The notes: generated from the sequence alone by a model not told the origin. Shown: positions 35,799 to 46,327, numbered from the stretch's first letter. The stretch is 64,000 bases of DNA from Pseudomonadota bacterium (GCA_027592275.1 JAQCKF010000005.1:81916-145915); one strand, 5' to 3'. Made by a program: numbers and translations.

Positions 35799-38513
35799 AT
35801 GCCGTTAAAAAAGCGCCATCTCTGTAGTGAAATAGCCCTAATCCTGTCTTCGGGATTGCTGCTCACTGCAATATCCAGCACGGCACAGGCACAGCTTCCA
35901 CAAGTCAGCTGCCGGGCAAACGATACAGGCGATGGCTGGATCTGTGACGAGAACCCAACTTCTGGCACCAGCAATACGATTCGTACGACTACTCGTCCTC
36001 TGAACAATAGGAGAGACAGAGCCGGCAGGAGCGATCCTGCGCCTGGATCAGCACAAACTTCCCAGCAAGCACCCGAGCTATCAGCAGATAGCCCGAAACC
36101 AGATGATAACGAACCAACTGTGCTCACAGCTAGCAACACTAGCCAGCGCTATGAGCTAGATTGGATTCCACTAGAATCTTTAAGCGCAGAGCAACTCACC
36201 GAGCTGGATGGAAACTGTTGTGGCGCGTTTGTAGACCCCATCGGAATTAAGAAGGACAACACGAACCGACCCGCCGATTCCGAAACTCGTTTCGATACCG
36301 AGCAGGGCATAAGAAATATCTCGCAAAACCTTATCAGTATCGACGGCGATATCATCGTGCAACAAGGCTATCGAACGATCGAGAATGACGAATCTACTAC
36401 TATCGATAGCGAAGAGAACACCGTACTAATGCAGGGCGACGTTATCTTTCGCGAGCCGGGCGTCATGCTGCGGGGCAGTTCAGCCTTTATTGACAATAAT
36501 GCCGGCAATAATAGAGTCGAAGATGCGCAGTATGTGCTGCATGACTTAGGTGCCCATGGCAACGCCGAGAGCATCGCCTACAGTAGCAACACCGGCAGCG
36601 TAACCATCGAGAATGGCGAATTTAGCCGATGCGAACCCGAATCGAGATTCTGGTTATTCCGCGCAAAGAGCATCGTTCTCAATCAGGATGAGGGAGTCGG
36701 CTATGCAACCGCGGTGAGCCTCCGTATAAAAGATGTACCAATTTTCTACTACCCAGGCACCCTACCTTTCCCCCTCGGCGACGAGCGCATGTCTGGTTTC
36801 TTGGCGCCCAGCACCGGATCGACGCGCAGCGGTGGCTTCGACTTCGAGCTACCCTACTACTTCAACCTTGCGCCGCAATACGACGCCACACTCTCGCCTA
36901 GACTCATATCAGACCGCGGCGTGCTGACGGGACTAGAACTTCGCTATCTTGCTGAAACCTCACTAAACACCTTGAACATGTCCTACCTAGGCAATGACAA
37001 ACTGTTCGATGAAACAACTGCAAACGTGCTCGGCTCTGATTCGCCGCCAACAGATAACCGCTGGTTTATCGGCTACGAACATTACGGAGTCTACGGTCGC
37101 AACTGGTCCAGCTTTGTTGACTACAATGCCGTGAGCGATGAAGATTATTTCTACGATCTGGGCAGCAATGGCCTGAATACGACCAGCCGCACTCACCTAA
37201 ATAGGCAGGCGCGACTAAACTTCAATACCGAATATTTGCGCGCAGGGCTCAATGTGCAGCGCATCCAGATAATCGACCCATTAATTTCTTCGATAAACCT
37301 GAATCGACCCTATGATCGTCTGCCGCAATTTTATTTTGATACCGACGCCTATTTAGGCGCAGGTTTTCGAGTAGAACTAGGCGGCCAGGTTACTTCTTTT
37401 GACAGGACTCTGGATGAGTCACTCTTATCAACGACCCAACTAGACAATGGTGCACTTGTACATGGCGAACGCTTGAATCTAGAGCCTGCAATCAGTTGGT
37501 CGGTCGAGCAGCCGGGATGGTTCCTGCGCGCCAATGCAAAGTTCAAGCACGCGTCCTACAAACTGCAGAATCAAGCCACGACATCGATGGATGATCCAAA
37601 CATTGGCATCAACGTCTACAATCTCGATGGCGGGCTCATCTTCGAGCGCCCCATGTCCGGCGGCTTCACTCAGACACTCGAACCTAGAGCGTACTATCTA
37701 TTTAGTGAATTTGAAGACCAAAGCATGCTCCCGCTGTTCGATACCTCGGAACTCAACTTCAGCTTCAGCCAACTGTTTCGCGAAGACCGATTCAGTGGTG
37801 GTGATCGCATCGGCGATGCCGACCAAGCGAGCATAGCCATTACGAGTCGCATACTCGATGAGAAAGGCAAAGAACGCGCCCGGATGAGCTTAGGCCAGAT
37901 TCGCTACTTCGATGACAGACAGGTGGATCTGAGCAACCCAATCCAATCCTGGATACCGCGCTATTCCCCGCTAAATCAAAAATCCGCGCTGGCTGGCGAG
38001 TTTGCTCTATCCTTCGGGGAGAGCTGGCGCCTGAATACTGACGTACAATACAACGAAGAGACCGAAGAACTGGACGAAGGCAGCTTTCAACTTCGTTACC
38101 ATAGAGACAATGATCATCTGTTCAATCTGGCCTATCGCTACCGAAACCTGGTGAATTCGCCTAACTTTATACTCCCCACGGGAATCGACCCTCGTATCAA
38201 GCAGACCGATCTCTCAGCCGTCTGGCCGATAAATCAAACGTGGAAGCTACTGGCCAGATGGAACTATGACCACAGCAATTCTCGGAACTTAGAGACCTTT
38301 GCCGGAGTCGAATACAGTAATTGTTGTGCGACAATACGGGTTATTGCCCGGGAATGGGTTGACGAGGACGAATTGTTTGTCCCTAATATCGAACCGAACC
38401 AAGGAATTTTTGTCCAATTCACCCTGAATGGACTAGGAAACATCACAGGAGGCGGCATTAGCAGCCTATTAAGTGACGGTATACGTGGGTTTAGAGAGAA
38501 TGATGATGAGTAG
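35799..38513 (+). CDS. lptD: LPS-assembly outer membrane protein LptD
   Basis: Inserts LPS into the outer leaflet with LptE. The protein (904 residues) has a signal peptide ending near TAQAQ, then an extended N-terminal stretch rich in Ser/Pro/Asn with a Cys pair early in the mature protein (CRANDTGDGWICDE), a jellyroll OstA domain (about 180-330, DGDIIVQQGYRTIENDEST), and a large C-terminal beta barrel ending in alternating aromatic strands. Cys-Cys pairs (NCCGAF and SNCCATIRV) suit the interdomain disulfides of LptD. surA follows immediately, as in most Gammaproteobacteria. Confidence 0.95.
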   Translation: MPLKKRHLCSEIALILSSGLLLTAISSTAQAQLPQVSCRANDTGDGWICDENPTSGTSNTIRTTTRPLNNRRDRAGRSDPAPGSAQTSQQAPELSADSPKPDDNEPTVLTASNTSQRYELDWIPLESLSAEQLTELDGNCCGAFVDPIGIKKDNTNRPADSETRFDTEQGIRNISQNLISIDGDIIVQQGYRTIENDESTTIDSEENTVLMQGDVIFREPGVMLRGSSAFIDNNAGNNRVEDAQYVLHDLGAHGNAESIAYSSNTGSVTIENGEFSRCEPESRFWLFRAKSIVLNQDEGVGYATAVSLRIKDVPIFYYPGTLPFPLGDERMSGFLAPSTGSTRSGGFDFELPYYFNLAPQYDATLSPRLISDRGVLTGLELRYLAETSLNTLNMSYLGNDKLFDETTANVLGSDSPPTDNRWFIGYEHYGVYGRNWSSFVDYNAVSDEDYFYDLGSNGLNTTSRTHLNRQARLNFNTEYLRAGLNVQRIQIIDPLISSINLNRPYDRLPQFYFDTDAYLGAGFRVELGGQVTSFDRTLDESLLSTTQLDNGALVHGERLNLEPAISWSVEQPGWFLRANAKFKHASYKLQNQATTSMDDPNIGINVYNLDGGLIFERPMSGGFTQTLEPRAYYLFSEFEDQSMLPLFDTSELNFSFSQLFREDRFSGGDRIGDADQASIAITSRILDEKGKERARMSLGQIRYFDDRQVDLSNPIQSWIPRYSPLNQKSALAGEFALSFGESWRLNTDVQYNEETEELDEGSFQLRYHRDNDHLFNLAYRYRNLVNSPNFILPTGIDPRIKQTDLSAVWPINQTWKLLARWNYDHSNSRNLETFAGVEYSNCCATIRVIAREWVDEDELFVPNIEPNQGIFVQFTLNGLGNITGGGISSLLSDGIRGFRENDDE

Positions 38514-38538
38514 ATCGAGCACTAGAGGAACAGCACCA

Positions 38539-39840
38539 ATGCGACAAGGAGCTCCAACCCTCGTCCGCTTTCTGTCAGCAATCGGCTTGGGACTGGCATT
38601 AACAATTGGCGCAGGATCGGTCTGTGCACAGCGCGTGTTACTGGACAGAATCGTCGCCCTAGTCGACGAAGGCGTGGTCCTGCAGAGCGAACTTAATACA
38701 CGTGTTCTTGAAATTCGAGAGAATGCGGCTCGCGCCAACCGCACGCTTCCGGAAGCCGAGCAGTTCAGGACTGAAGTACTGGATTCGCTGATAATTGAAA
38801 ATTTGCAGATGCAGTTGGCCGAGAGAGTAAGTATCCGTTTTAACGATGACGAGATTAACCGAATTCTTGGCAGTATGGCCGACAACAACAACATGACTTT
38901 CGATGAGTATCTGGAGGTATTGAACGAGGCCGGTGTCTACCTACAAACGCGAGAGCAGGTTCGCAAGCAGATGACTCTGCAAGAATTGCAGCGCGGCATG
39001 GTGAATCGACGAATTCAAATTACCGAACAGGAAATTGATAATTTTTTGAATTCGGAGATGGGTCGTGAAATCATGGCTCCGGATTTTCTTGTCGAACACA
39101 TGCTTATTCCCACCGGCAGCGAAGATCCCGAAAAGCAAAGCAAGTTACGCTTTGCCGCCGACTTAACCGCACGAATCAAGGATGGCGAGAGCTTCGCTGC
39201 GGTGCGAGCGGAAGCGGCTCAGGCCCGCTTGTTTGAAGTTAACGCAACAGAGTTCGGGTGGCTCAAAGCTGAAGCGCTCCCAAACCTGTTTAGAGAGATT
39301 GTCGAAGGCATGGAAGTCGGCGATATAGAAGGGCCCATCGAAGCAGGAAATGGCTTTCATCTAATTCAACTAGCGAACAAGGCCGGCGGCACTGAGCAGA
39401 TGGTAAAGCAGACAAACTTTCGCCACATCATGCTCGCTCCGAATGAGATTCGGGACGAACAACAGACAGAAGATGCTATTCACGAATTTCGACAGCAAAT
39501 TGTAGACGGCGAAGACTTTGCGACACTGGCGCGGCAGAATTCTGACGATGACACTTCTGTCGTTGCTGGCGGCGATATGGACTGGATCAATGAGGGACAA
39601 CTGCCACCTGATATGGCAGCTATAATAGATGCTCTGGAAATAGAAGTTCTGAGTGAGCCGTTCCGCACGAACAATGGCTGGCATATTGCAGAGGTTATAG
39701 AACGCCGCGTAGCCGACCTAAGCACAATCTACTTGCGCAATCAGGCAGAAGGCGCCTTACGTAATCGCAAGTTTGATTTGGAATTGCAGAATTGGCTAAT
39801 TGAGATTCGCGAAGAGGCCTTCGTAGAGTTTATCGATTAG
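38539..39840 (+). CDS. surA: Periplasmic peptidyl-prolyl isomerase/chaperone SurA
   Basis: Chaperone for outer membrane proteins, including LptD encoded just upstream. An N-terminal chaperone domain (RIVALVDEGVVLQSELNTRV) is followed by two parvulin domains (about 175-275 with VEHMLIPTG, and about 285-385 with FRHIMLAPNEI) and a C-terminal helix. I chose the ATG at 38539 because AGAGGAA stands just upstream and it gives a clean signal peptide ending in SVCAQ; in-frame ATGs at 38500-38506 would overlap the lptD end. About 433 residues, normal. Confidence 0.93.
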   Translation: MRQGAPTLVRFLSAIGLGLALTIGAGSVCAQRVLLDRIVALVDEGVVLQSELNTRVLEIRENAARANRTLPEAEQFRTEVLDSLIIENLQMQLAERVSIRFNDDEINRILGSMADNNNMTFDEYLEVLNEAGVYLQTREQVRKQMTLQELQRGMVNRRIQITEQEIDNFLNSEMGREIMAPDFLVEHMLIPTGSEDPEKQSKLRFAADLTARIKDGESFAAVRAEAAQARLFEVNATEFGWLKAEALPNLFREIVEGMEVGDIEGPIEAGNGFHLIQLANKAGGTEQMVKQTNFRHIMLAPNEIRDEQQTEDAIHEFRQQIVDGEDFATLARQNSDDDTSVVAGGDMDWINEGQLPPDMAAIIDALEIEVLSEPFRTNNGWHIAEVIERRVADLSTIYLRNQAEGALRNRKFDLELQNWLIEIREEAFVEFID

Positions 39841-39949
39841 AGTTCGCTTCGACTTCATTCAACAGATCTTACTTGAAAGGCCATACTTAGAAGACCTCGC
39901 TATCTAAGACCACAAGAGATCATCCCGATAGCTTCGCAGGAAAGCCGTT

Positions 39950-40942
39950 GTGACACACCGAATAGCTATAACGCCAGGAGAGCCAGCTGGCATAGGTCCC
40001 GACCTATGCATAGCCATAGCACAGAACCCTCCCAGCGATGTTGAATTGGTCATCGTCGCAGACCCTGAGCTGCTTGCGAATCGAGCTGCGCAGCTAGGAC
40101 ATCCACTTAGACTCAAAACTTTCGAAGCAGCTACTGAATCCGCAGAAACAAAAGCGGGAGAACTAACAGTGCTTCCCGTTCAATTGCGATCGAAATCAGC
40201 GCCAGGAGTACTGGACAAGGCCAATGCGGAATACGTACTGGAAACACTGCGGGTAGCCGCCCAGACTGTCAGCGATGGCAATTGCGATGCAATGGTCACA
40301 GGCCCGGTTCACAAGGGAATCATCAACGACGCGGGTATACCATTCTCCGGTCATACCGAGTACCTCGCCGAATACTATAAACAAGACCTCACCGTTATGA
40401 TGCTGGCAACCCAAGGCCTGCGCGTAGCCTTGGCGACGACGCACCTACCGCTGAGTGCAGTACCTGCCGCGATCACGAAAGAGTTGTTGCGCGCTATCAT
40501 CAAAATTTTGAACGCCGATCTGCAATCAAAATTCGGAATTGTTACACCCAAGATTCTAGTGTGCGGACTCAACCCTCATGCCGGCGAAGGCGGACACCTA
40601 GGTAGCGAGGAGATCGAGACTATCGAACCTGTTCTAGAGGAGATGCGAGATCAGGGAATAGACCTGGTTGGCCCGCTGCCTGCCGACACACTTTTTACGA
40701 CCAAATACCTCGCCAACGCCGATGCCGTTCTTGCGATGTACCACGATCAGGGGCTGCCCGTACTAAAATTCAAGGGCTTCGGAGCGGCGAGTAATATCAC
40801 CCTAGGACTGCCAATTATAAGAACATCGGTCGATCATGGTACCGCACTGGATCTAGCCGCAACTGGCAAGGCTGAAACAGGAAGCCTAATTAATGCGATT
40901 ACTACAGCGCTGGAAATGAGCAAACACTGGAGGCGGTCTTAG
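39950..40942 (+). CDS. pdxA: 4-hydroxythreonine-4-phosphate dehydrogenase
   Basis: NAD-dependent enzyme of pyridoxal phosphate synthesis. Conserved segments: [43 protein letters not shown] with metal and substrate His, [11 protein letters not shown], and [11 protein letters not shown], followed by [12 protein letters not shown]. The start is GTG at 39950, preceded by CAGGAAAG. 330 residues. Its stop overlaps the rsmA start by one base. Confidence 0.95.
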   Translation: MTHRIAITPGEPAGIGPDLCIAIAQNPPSDVELVIVADPELLANRAAQLGHPLRLKTFEAATESAETKAGELTVLPVQLRSKSAPGVLDKANAEYVLETLRVAAQTVSDGNCDAMVTGPVHKGIINDAGIPFSGHTEYLAEYYKQDLTVMMLATQGLRVALATTHLPLSAVPAAITKELLRAIIKILNADLQSKFGIVTPKILVCGLNPHAGEGGHLGSEEIETIEPVLEEMRDQGIDLVGPLPADTLFTTKYLANADAVLAMYHDQGLPVLKFKGFGAASNITLGLPIIRTSVDHGTALDLAATGKAETGSLINAITTALEMSKHWRRS

Positions 40943-41763
40943 TGGCGCAGCCTAAAGTGGTAACTCTGAGTACTGGCACGGCACACCAGGCCCGCAAGCG
41001 CTTTGGTCAGAATTTCCTTCACGACCAGCAAGTAATCGATCGTATTATTAGCCAGATCGCACCCTCGTGTGACGACCATCTTCTAGAGATAGGCCCTGGA
41101 CAAGGCGCCCTCACTAAGCAGCTCGCAGGGTCCGGCGCGAGGTTGGACTGTGTCGAATTGGATTGTGACTTAGCCGAGCACCTTAAACATGAATACCGCG
41201 ACTACGATAATGTGCACATTCACCAACACGACATTCTCAAGTTCGACCTGAACGATCTTGAGCTTAGTAACAAACGGATTCGTATCATCGGCAATCTTCC
41301 ATACAACATTTCGACACCCGTTCTTTTCCACTTACTACAGTACTACGAGAAAATTGAAGACATGAGCTTCATGTTGCAACTAGAAGTAGTGGAGCGCATG
41401 TCAGCCAATGTAGGCGATAAGAACTACGGACGACTTAGTTTGATGCTGCAGTATTATTGTCAAGCCGAGAAGTTGTTCGACGTTCCCCCCCAGGCTTTCA
41501 CTCCTCAACCGAAAGTAAATTCGGCTATAGTACGGTTAACGCCGCACAAGGAACTGCCCATTACAGCAAAAGATCCGGACTGCCTTAAAGTAGTCGTACG
41601 CACCGCGTTCAATCAACGTCGCAAGACATTAAAAAACAGCCTAAAGACGCTTATATCTGATAGCGAGCTTGGCGATCTCGAGATAGACATGAGGCTCAGA
41701 CCTGAAAAATTGAGTCTTTCTGACTACGTAAAAATAAGCGATGCAATAAGTGAGTCAATATGA
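40942..41763 (+). CDS. rsmA: 16S rRNA dimethyladenosine transferase
   Basis: Dimethylates A1518 and A1519 of 16S rRNA. Family motifs are KRFGQNFLHDQQVIDRI, LEIGPGQGALTKQL (SAM binding), VELDCDLA and the catalytic GNLPYNISTPVLFHLL. 273 residues. It begins with GTG overlapping the pdxA stop, and its stop overlaps the apaG start (ATGA), so pdxA-rsmA-apaG are translationally coupled. Confidence 0.96.
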   Translation: MAQPKVVTLSTGTAHQARKRFGQNFLHDQQVIDRIISQIAPSCDDHLLEIGPGQGALTKQLAGSGARLDCVELDCDLAEHLKHEYRDYDNVHIHQHDILKFDLNDLELSNKRIRIIGNLPYNISTPVLFHLLQYYEKIEDMSFMLQLEVVERMSANVGDKNYGRLSLMLQYYCQAEKLFDVPPQAFTPQPKVNSAIVRLTPHKELPITAKDPDCLKVVVRTAFNQRRKTLKNSLKTLISDSELGDLEIDMRLRPEKLSLSDYVKISDAISESI

Positions 41764-42137
41764 ACAAGCAACCCGATATTAAAATTGAAGTTAGAACACA
41801 CTTTTTACTAGAACAATCTGACCCTGAGGAAGACCGTTATGCTTTCGCCTACACGGTGGAAATCTGTAATCGCAGCGACGAGATGGTTAAGCTATTGAAT
41901 CGTTACTGGCACATCACAGACGACAACGAGAAAGTTGAGGAAGTCCGCGGTCCCGGTGTAATTGGTCAGCAACCAGAAATTCTACCGGGTCAGTCGTTTC
42001 ACTACACCAGCGGCGCTATCATCGAAACCCAATTTGGCAGCATGCAAGGCGATTATGAGATGCAGAGTGCCAGCGGTGAGAAATTTACAGCGCAGATACC
42101 ACCCTTCCTGTTAGCTCCTCCACTTGCCGTTCACTAG
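41760..42137 (+). CDS. apaG: Co2+/Mg2+ efflux protein ApaG
   Basis: A 125-residue immunoglobulin-like protein of the ApaG family. It starts IKIEVRTHFLLEQSDPEEDRYAFAYTVEICN and has LLNRYWHITD, VRGPGVIGQQPEILPGQSFHYTSG and the closing FLLAPPLAVH. Molecular function is not settled; it is nearly always found between rsmA and apaH, as here. Confidence 0.95.
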   Translation: MNKQPDIKIEVRTHFLLEQSDPEEDRYAFAYTVEICNRSDEMVKLLNRYWHITDDNEKVEEVRGPGVIGQQPEILPGQSFHYTSGAIIETQFGSMQGDYEMQSASGEKFTAQIPPFLLAPPLAVH

Positions 42138-42231
42138 GGCGCGCAGCCAGAACTGTCTAAAACAAGTTGCCGCAGAGTGATGTTATACTCTTAGCCATGC
42201 ATTTATTACCCACATTAGCTTTCTACCCCAC

Positions 42232-43053
42232 ATGAGTACCTACGTGGTCGGCGATCTCCAGGGCTGTTACAAGCCACTGAAGAAACTTCTCAAAAAAGTT
42301 AAGTTCTCAGAATCCGAAGACAAACTCTGGTGCGTTGGCGATCTTGCTAATCGTGGACCTGATTCGCTAGAGACATTGCGTTTCTTGCACGATATGGCCG
42401 ACTCAATAGAACTCGTATTGGGAAACCATGACCTCCATCTCATAGCAATACATGAAGGTTGTGCACCTGCCAGAAGCAAAGACACACTAGGGGATCTGCT
42501 GAACGCCCCGGACTGCCAGCATCTCTGCGATTGGCTGCGAACCCAGCCGCTCGCCCACTATGAAAGCCTAGACACTAAGACCGGCGTTAAAGATTTCCTA
42601 ATGGTGCACGCGGGTGTGGCACCACACTGGACCTTGCAGAAGACATTGGATCTCTCCGCGGAGGTTCAGTTCGCACTGCTCGATACGCAGTACAAGACAT
42701 TCCTGCGCCATATGTATGGCAACACCCCTGATCGCTGGCACGACGAATTAGAAGATCTAGACCGCTTACGCGTGATTACCAATTACCTTACGCGAGTTCG
42801 CTTCTGCGACGAGATCGGGACTATGCAATTCACTGCGAAAGAGGGCCTAGGGTCAGCTCCACAGGGGTTTAAACCGTGGTTCGAATACGAGACGATAACG
42901 CCGGAAACGACAATTCTTTTTGGACACTGGGCGGCACTCGAAGGCTATACTGGCAAGAAACATGTTTTTGCGTTAGATACTGGCTATGTCTGGGGTCGCG
43001 AACTAACTTTAATGCGGCTCGAAGATGAGCAGCTATACTCCATCTCCAGTTAG
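42232..43053 (+). CDS. apaH: Symmetrical bis(5'-nucleosyl)-tetraphosphatase
   Basis: Hydrolyses Ap4A to two ADP. Metallophosphatase motifs: VVGDLQGCYKPL, VGDLANRGPDSLETL, LGNHDLHL and, later, MVHAGVAPHW and FGHWAALEGYT. 273 residues, normal. Fifth gene of the lptD-surA-pdxA-rsmA-apaG-apaH series. Confidence 0.95.
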   Translation: MSTYVVGDLQGCYKPLKKLLKKVKFSESEDKLWCVGDLANRGPDSLETLRFLHDMADSIELVLGNHDLHLIAIHEGCAPARSKDTLGDLLNAPDCQHLCDWLRTQPLAHYESLDTKTGVKDFLMVHAGVAPHWTLQKTLDLSAEVQFALLDTQYKTFLRHMYGNTPDRWHDELEDLDRLRVITNYLTRVRFCDEIGTMQFTAKEGLGSAPQGFKPWFEYETITPETTILFGHWAALEGYTGKKHVFALDTGYVWGRELTLMRLEDEQLYSISS

Positions 43054-43095
43054 ACCAAAGTTAAATACAAGCTAGATTCAAAGCAGCAATTCAAG

Positions 43096-44343
43096 ATGAC
43101 TATGGAAACATATCTAGTCGGCGGCGCAGTCCGCGACAGCCTCTTAGGCCTTCCCGTTCGGGACAAGGACTGGGTCGTCGTCGGAAGCAATGCTAGGTTG
43201 ATGAAAGAACAAGGCTATTTGCAAGTCGGCAAAGGCTTCCCCGTGTTTCTTCATCCCGAGACCAAGCAGGAATATGCGCTAGCTCGAACTGAAAGAAAAA
43301 TTGGCGTGGGATATCTAGGCTTCGAGTTCGATGCGTCTGAATTTGTCACGCTAGAGCAAGACCTACTGCGCAGAGACCTCACCATCAATGCCATCGCCGA
43401 ATCTAGCGACGGTCAAATTATCGACCCCTACGATGGTCGCCAGGACATTAAAGACAAAGTACTGCGCCATGTCTCCCCAGCATTCGCCGAAGACCCGCTG
43501 CGGGTGCTGAGAGTCGCCAAATTCGCAGCGCGTTTCGCGAAGCTCGGCTTTACAGTCGCCCCGGAAACTCAAAAACTAATGAACGACATCGTCCACAGCG
43601 GCGAGATCGATGCCCTCGTTCGCGAGAGAGTCTGGCAGGAAATTGAGCAAGCCATGGGCGGCCCAGCACCGGATGTGTTCATTCGAGTTCTGCGGGACTG
43701 TGGTGCACTTAAGTTGATCCTACCAGAAGTAGATCGGCTCTTCGGCGTACCGCAACCGGCCAAGTATCACCCAGAAGTGGACACTGGCTTGCACACCCTT
43801 CTTTGTCTGCAGCAGGCAGCTATGCTAACCGACGATCCTGTGGTTCGCTACGCAGTCCTAGTGCATGACGTAGGCAAAGGAGTCACTGACAAAGGCAAAT
43901 GGCCCAGCCACTATGCGCATGAAACCCTAGGCCTACCGCTGCAAGCAGACATCAGTAAGCGCCTGCATGTGCCGAATGAATTTTCGAAACTAGCCGCCCT
44001 CGTTTGTGAGCATCACACCAAATTGCACCGCATTAAAGAGCTGCGCCCAGCTGCACTTTTGAAGTTGATAGAGGCGCTCGATGGTTTCCGCCGACCTGAG
44101 CGCGTGCAGAAATTTCTGCTCGCCTGCGAGGCGGATGCCAAAGGTAGAACGGGACTCGAAGAACGCGACTATCCACAGAATGAGTATCTAACAACGATAC
44201 TAAGCGAGCTCTCACAGCTGGACATAGGAGCCCTTCTCAAAGAAGCCAAACCAAAAAACGCGCAAGAATTCGTACAACAAAGCCGGCTCAGCTTATTGAG
44301 TGACATCTTAATTCGGCTCAATATCTCTGAAGCACCGAATTAG
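43096..44343 (+). CDS. cca: Multifunctional CCA tRNA nucleotidyltransferase
   Basis: Adds or repairs the tRNA 3' CCA end. The class II nucleotidyltransferase head shows YLVGGAVRDSLLGLPVRDKDWVVVG with the catalytic DxD in RDKDW, then RRDLTINAIAE and DPLRVLRVAKFAARF. A C-terminal HD domain (LVHDVGKG, CEHHTKLHR) marks the phosphatase-carrying gammaproteobacterial form. 415 residues (E. coli 412). It lies 42 bp after apaH. Confidence 0.95.
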   Translation: MTMETYLVGGAVRDSLLGLPVRDKDWVVVGSNARLMKEQGYLQVGKGFPVFLHPETKQEYALARTERKIGVGYLGFEFDASEFVTLEQDLLRRDLTINAIAESSDGQIIDPYDGRQDIKDKVLRHVSPAFAEDPLRVLRVAKFAARFAKLGFTVAPETQKLMNDIVHSGEIDALVRERVWQEIEQAMGGPAPDVFIRVLRDCGALKLILPEVDRLFGVPQPAKYHPEVDTGLHTLLCLQQAAMLTDDPVVRYAVLVHDVGKGVTDKGKWPSHYAHETLGLPLQADISKRLHVPNEFSKLAALVCEHHTKLHRIKELRPAALLKLIEALDGFRRPERVQKFLLACEADAKGRTGLEERDYPQNEYLTTILSELSQLDIGALLKEAKPKNAQEFVQQSRLSLLSDILIRLNISEAPN

Positions 44344-44361
44344 AACTGGCAGCAGATTGCT

Positions 44362-45135
44362 ATGACGATATCTACAGATCAAAGCCATGACACTCGAGTG
44401 TGCTTGATAACCGGAGCAAGCAAGCGACTGGGGGCCTGTACTGCGAAGAAATTTCATGCCGAAGGCTTCAATGTCATCATTCACTACAATAGATCCGAAA
44501 GTGAGGCAGAAGCCTTAGTCGCCCAGCTTAATGCCATACGCACAGGCTCTGCATTCTGCCTGCAAGCCGAACTCACCGATTCAGAACAGGTGCAGTCCCT
44601 TGCGCGACTTGCATTGGATTGCTATCAGCGCGTGGATGTTCTGGTAAACAATGCCTCCGCGTTCTACCCAACGCCCTTAGCCGAGTGCGACCACAAAACC
44701 TGGGATGATTTGTTCGACAGCAATCTTAGAGCGGGCTTCTTCTTAGCCCAACGACTCGCTCCCGAGCTAGAGCAACGAGCGGGATCGATAGTAAACATGA
44801 CAGACACACACGCTGACAATCCTCTCAAAGGCTTTCCTATTTACAGCATGGCAAAGGCTGGGGTGAAGGCGATGACTAAGTCGCTGGCTAAGGAGCTCGC
44901 CCCGCGAGTGAGAGTGAATGGTGTGTCTCCGGGCGCCATACTCTGGCCTCCCTCATTGGAAGACGAATCTGACCCTGCCGTCTTGGAAGCGCGAGAAAAA
45001 ATGCTAGAGAAGATTCCCCTGCGCACCCTAGGCGAGCCTCAGAATATAGCGGACACTGTTTTCTTTTTGGCAAATGACGCTTGTTATGTCACTGGACAGA
45101 CTGTCCGAGTGGACGGCGGCCGCTATCTCATCTAA
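44362..45135 (+). CDS. folM: Pteridine reductase-like short-chain dehydrogenase
   Basis: An SDR whose cofactor loop reads TGASKRLG, the TGxxxRxG variant typical of pteridine reductases (PTR1/FolM) rather than the usual TGxxxGIG. The active site is YSMAKAG (Tyr-x3-Lys) after NMTDTHADNPLKGF. FolM reduces dihydromonapterin or dihydrofolate; proximity to folK and folB supports a pterin role. 257 residues. The specific substrate is inferred, so the symbol is tentative. Confidence 0.82.
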   Translation: MTISTDQSHDTRVCLITGASKRLGACTAKKFHAEGFNVIIHYNRSESEAEALVAQLNAIRTGSAFCLQAELTDSEQVQSLARLALDCYQRVDVLVNNASAFYPTPLAECDHKTWDDLFDSNLRAGFFLAQRLAPELEQRAGSIVNMTDTHADNPLKGFPIYSMAKAGVKAMTKSLAKELAPRVRVNGVSPGAILWPPSLEDESDPAVLEAREKMLEKIPLRTLGEPQNIADTVFFLANDACYVTGQTVRVDGGRYLI

Positions 45136-45192
45136 TTAATTAGCAGTTATTGGCTCTGCTCTTTTCACAACCTACCAACTGGAAACGCGCGT

Positions 45193-45795
45193 ATGTATAA
45201 GGTCTATGGTGATATTCAATCGGGCAATTGCTACAAGATTAAATTGCTGATGAGCCTTCTCGAGATTGAGCACGAATGGCTGCACGTCGGCATTCTCAAA
45301 GGTGAAACACACAGCGATGAATTCAAAAAGATGAATCCCAATGCTCGGATACCCGTCCTTGTTCTAAATGATGGCCGCACACTTACAGAGTCCAATGCGA
45401 TCCTCAATTTCCTAGCTGAAGGAAGCGAACTACTTCCTGCCGACCGACTTCTTAGAGCACAGGTACTGCAGTGGCAGTTCTTCGAGCAGTACAGTCATGA
45501 ACCCTATATCGCGACCGCGCGCTATATCAATAAGTATCTGGGTCTACCCGACGAACGTCGTGCCGAATTTGATGCAAAACAAGATGGCGGTCACAAGGCA
45601 CTGGCAGTTATGGAGCAACAACTCAGTAAAACAGATTACCTTGTGGGAGATACGTTAACGATTGCCGACATCAGTCTCTATGCCTATACCCACGTAGCCC
45701 ACGAAGGCGGCTTCGATCTAGGCAGCTATGCCTCAATAGGGAAATGGATAGAGAGAATTGAGCAGCACTCGAATTACTTTGCCATGAATAGTTAA
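45193..45795 (+). CDS. Glutathione S-transferase family protein
   Basis: A 200-residue GST. The N-terminal thioredoxin-like domain (1-80) has YKVYGDIQSGNCYKIKLLMSLL, the cis-Pro region ARIPVLVL and the glutathione-binding LTESNAILNFLA. The C-terminal helical domain includes YLVGDTLTIADISLYAYTHVA, the conserved N-capping motif. Substrate and electrophile unknown. It stands 57 bp after folM on the same strand. Confidence 0.9.
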   Translation: MYKVYGDIQSGNCYKIKLLMSLLEIEHEWLHVGILKGETHSDEFKKMNPNARIPVLVLNDGRTLTESNAILNFLAEGSELLPADRLLRAQVLQWQFFEQYSHEPYIATARYINKYLGLPDERRAEFDAKQDGGHKALAVMEQQLSKTDYLVGDTLTIADISLYAYTHVAHEGGFDLGSYASIGKWIERIEQHSNYFAMNS

Positions 45796-45829
45796 GGGGG
45801 ATGGCAATGACTGCCAATTGAAACCTGCG

Positions 45830-46327
45830 CTAGCCGGCAGCCCAATCAGTCTCAATCGCCCAGAGCTGTTGCTTCGATTTGTCATAGTCTTGCCAGAGGT
45901 TCAGATATGACATGCCCGTTGCAGGATGCACCAGATCGGGCAATAGCTCCGAGAGGGGCCGCAACACATAGGCGTTTTGTGTGACCTCGGGACGCGGCAA
46001 CTCAATACCACAGCACATTCCCGACTCGTCGCCATACAGGAGAATGTCGATATCCATAGTACGGCCGGAAAACCTGGCCTGCGCTCGATCACGCCCCAGC
46101 TGATCTTCCAATCGCTTTAGAATTGCCGTGACATCGTCTAACCCCTTATCCGTGTCAGCAAGAATCACGAGATTGAGAAAATTGTCGCCATCGAAGCCAA
46201 CCGCTTGGCTCTCGTAGGTTGTAGAATTGCGAATGTTTTCAAATTCTAATCGCAGCACGCCCAGCGCCGCCCGAATATTCGACTCGGCGTCAATATTACT
46301 GCCTATGCTTAGAGCTAGTGTCGTCAC
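45830..46327 (-). CDS. folK: 2-amino-4-hydroxy-6-hydroxymethyldihydropteridine diphosphokinase
   Basis: Pyrophosphorylates the pterin for folate synthesis. Motifs: ALSIGSNIDAESNI at the N terminus and the family signature FSGRTMDIDILLYGD, with LPRPEVTQNAYVLRPLSEL. 165 residues. It lies downstream of folB on the minus strand (45 bp), so folB-folK are probably co-transcribed. Confidence 0.94.
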   Translation of the reverse strand: MTTLALSIGSNIDAESNIRAALGVLRLEFENIRNSTTYESQAVGFDGDNFLNLVILADTDKGLDDVTAILKRLEDQLGRDRAQARFSGRTMDIDILLYGDESGMCCGIELPRPEVTQNAYVLRPLSELLPDLVHPATGMSYLNLWQDYDKSKQQLWAIETDWAAG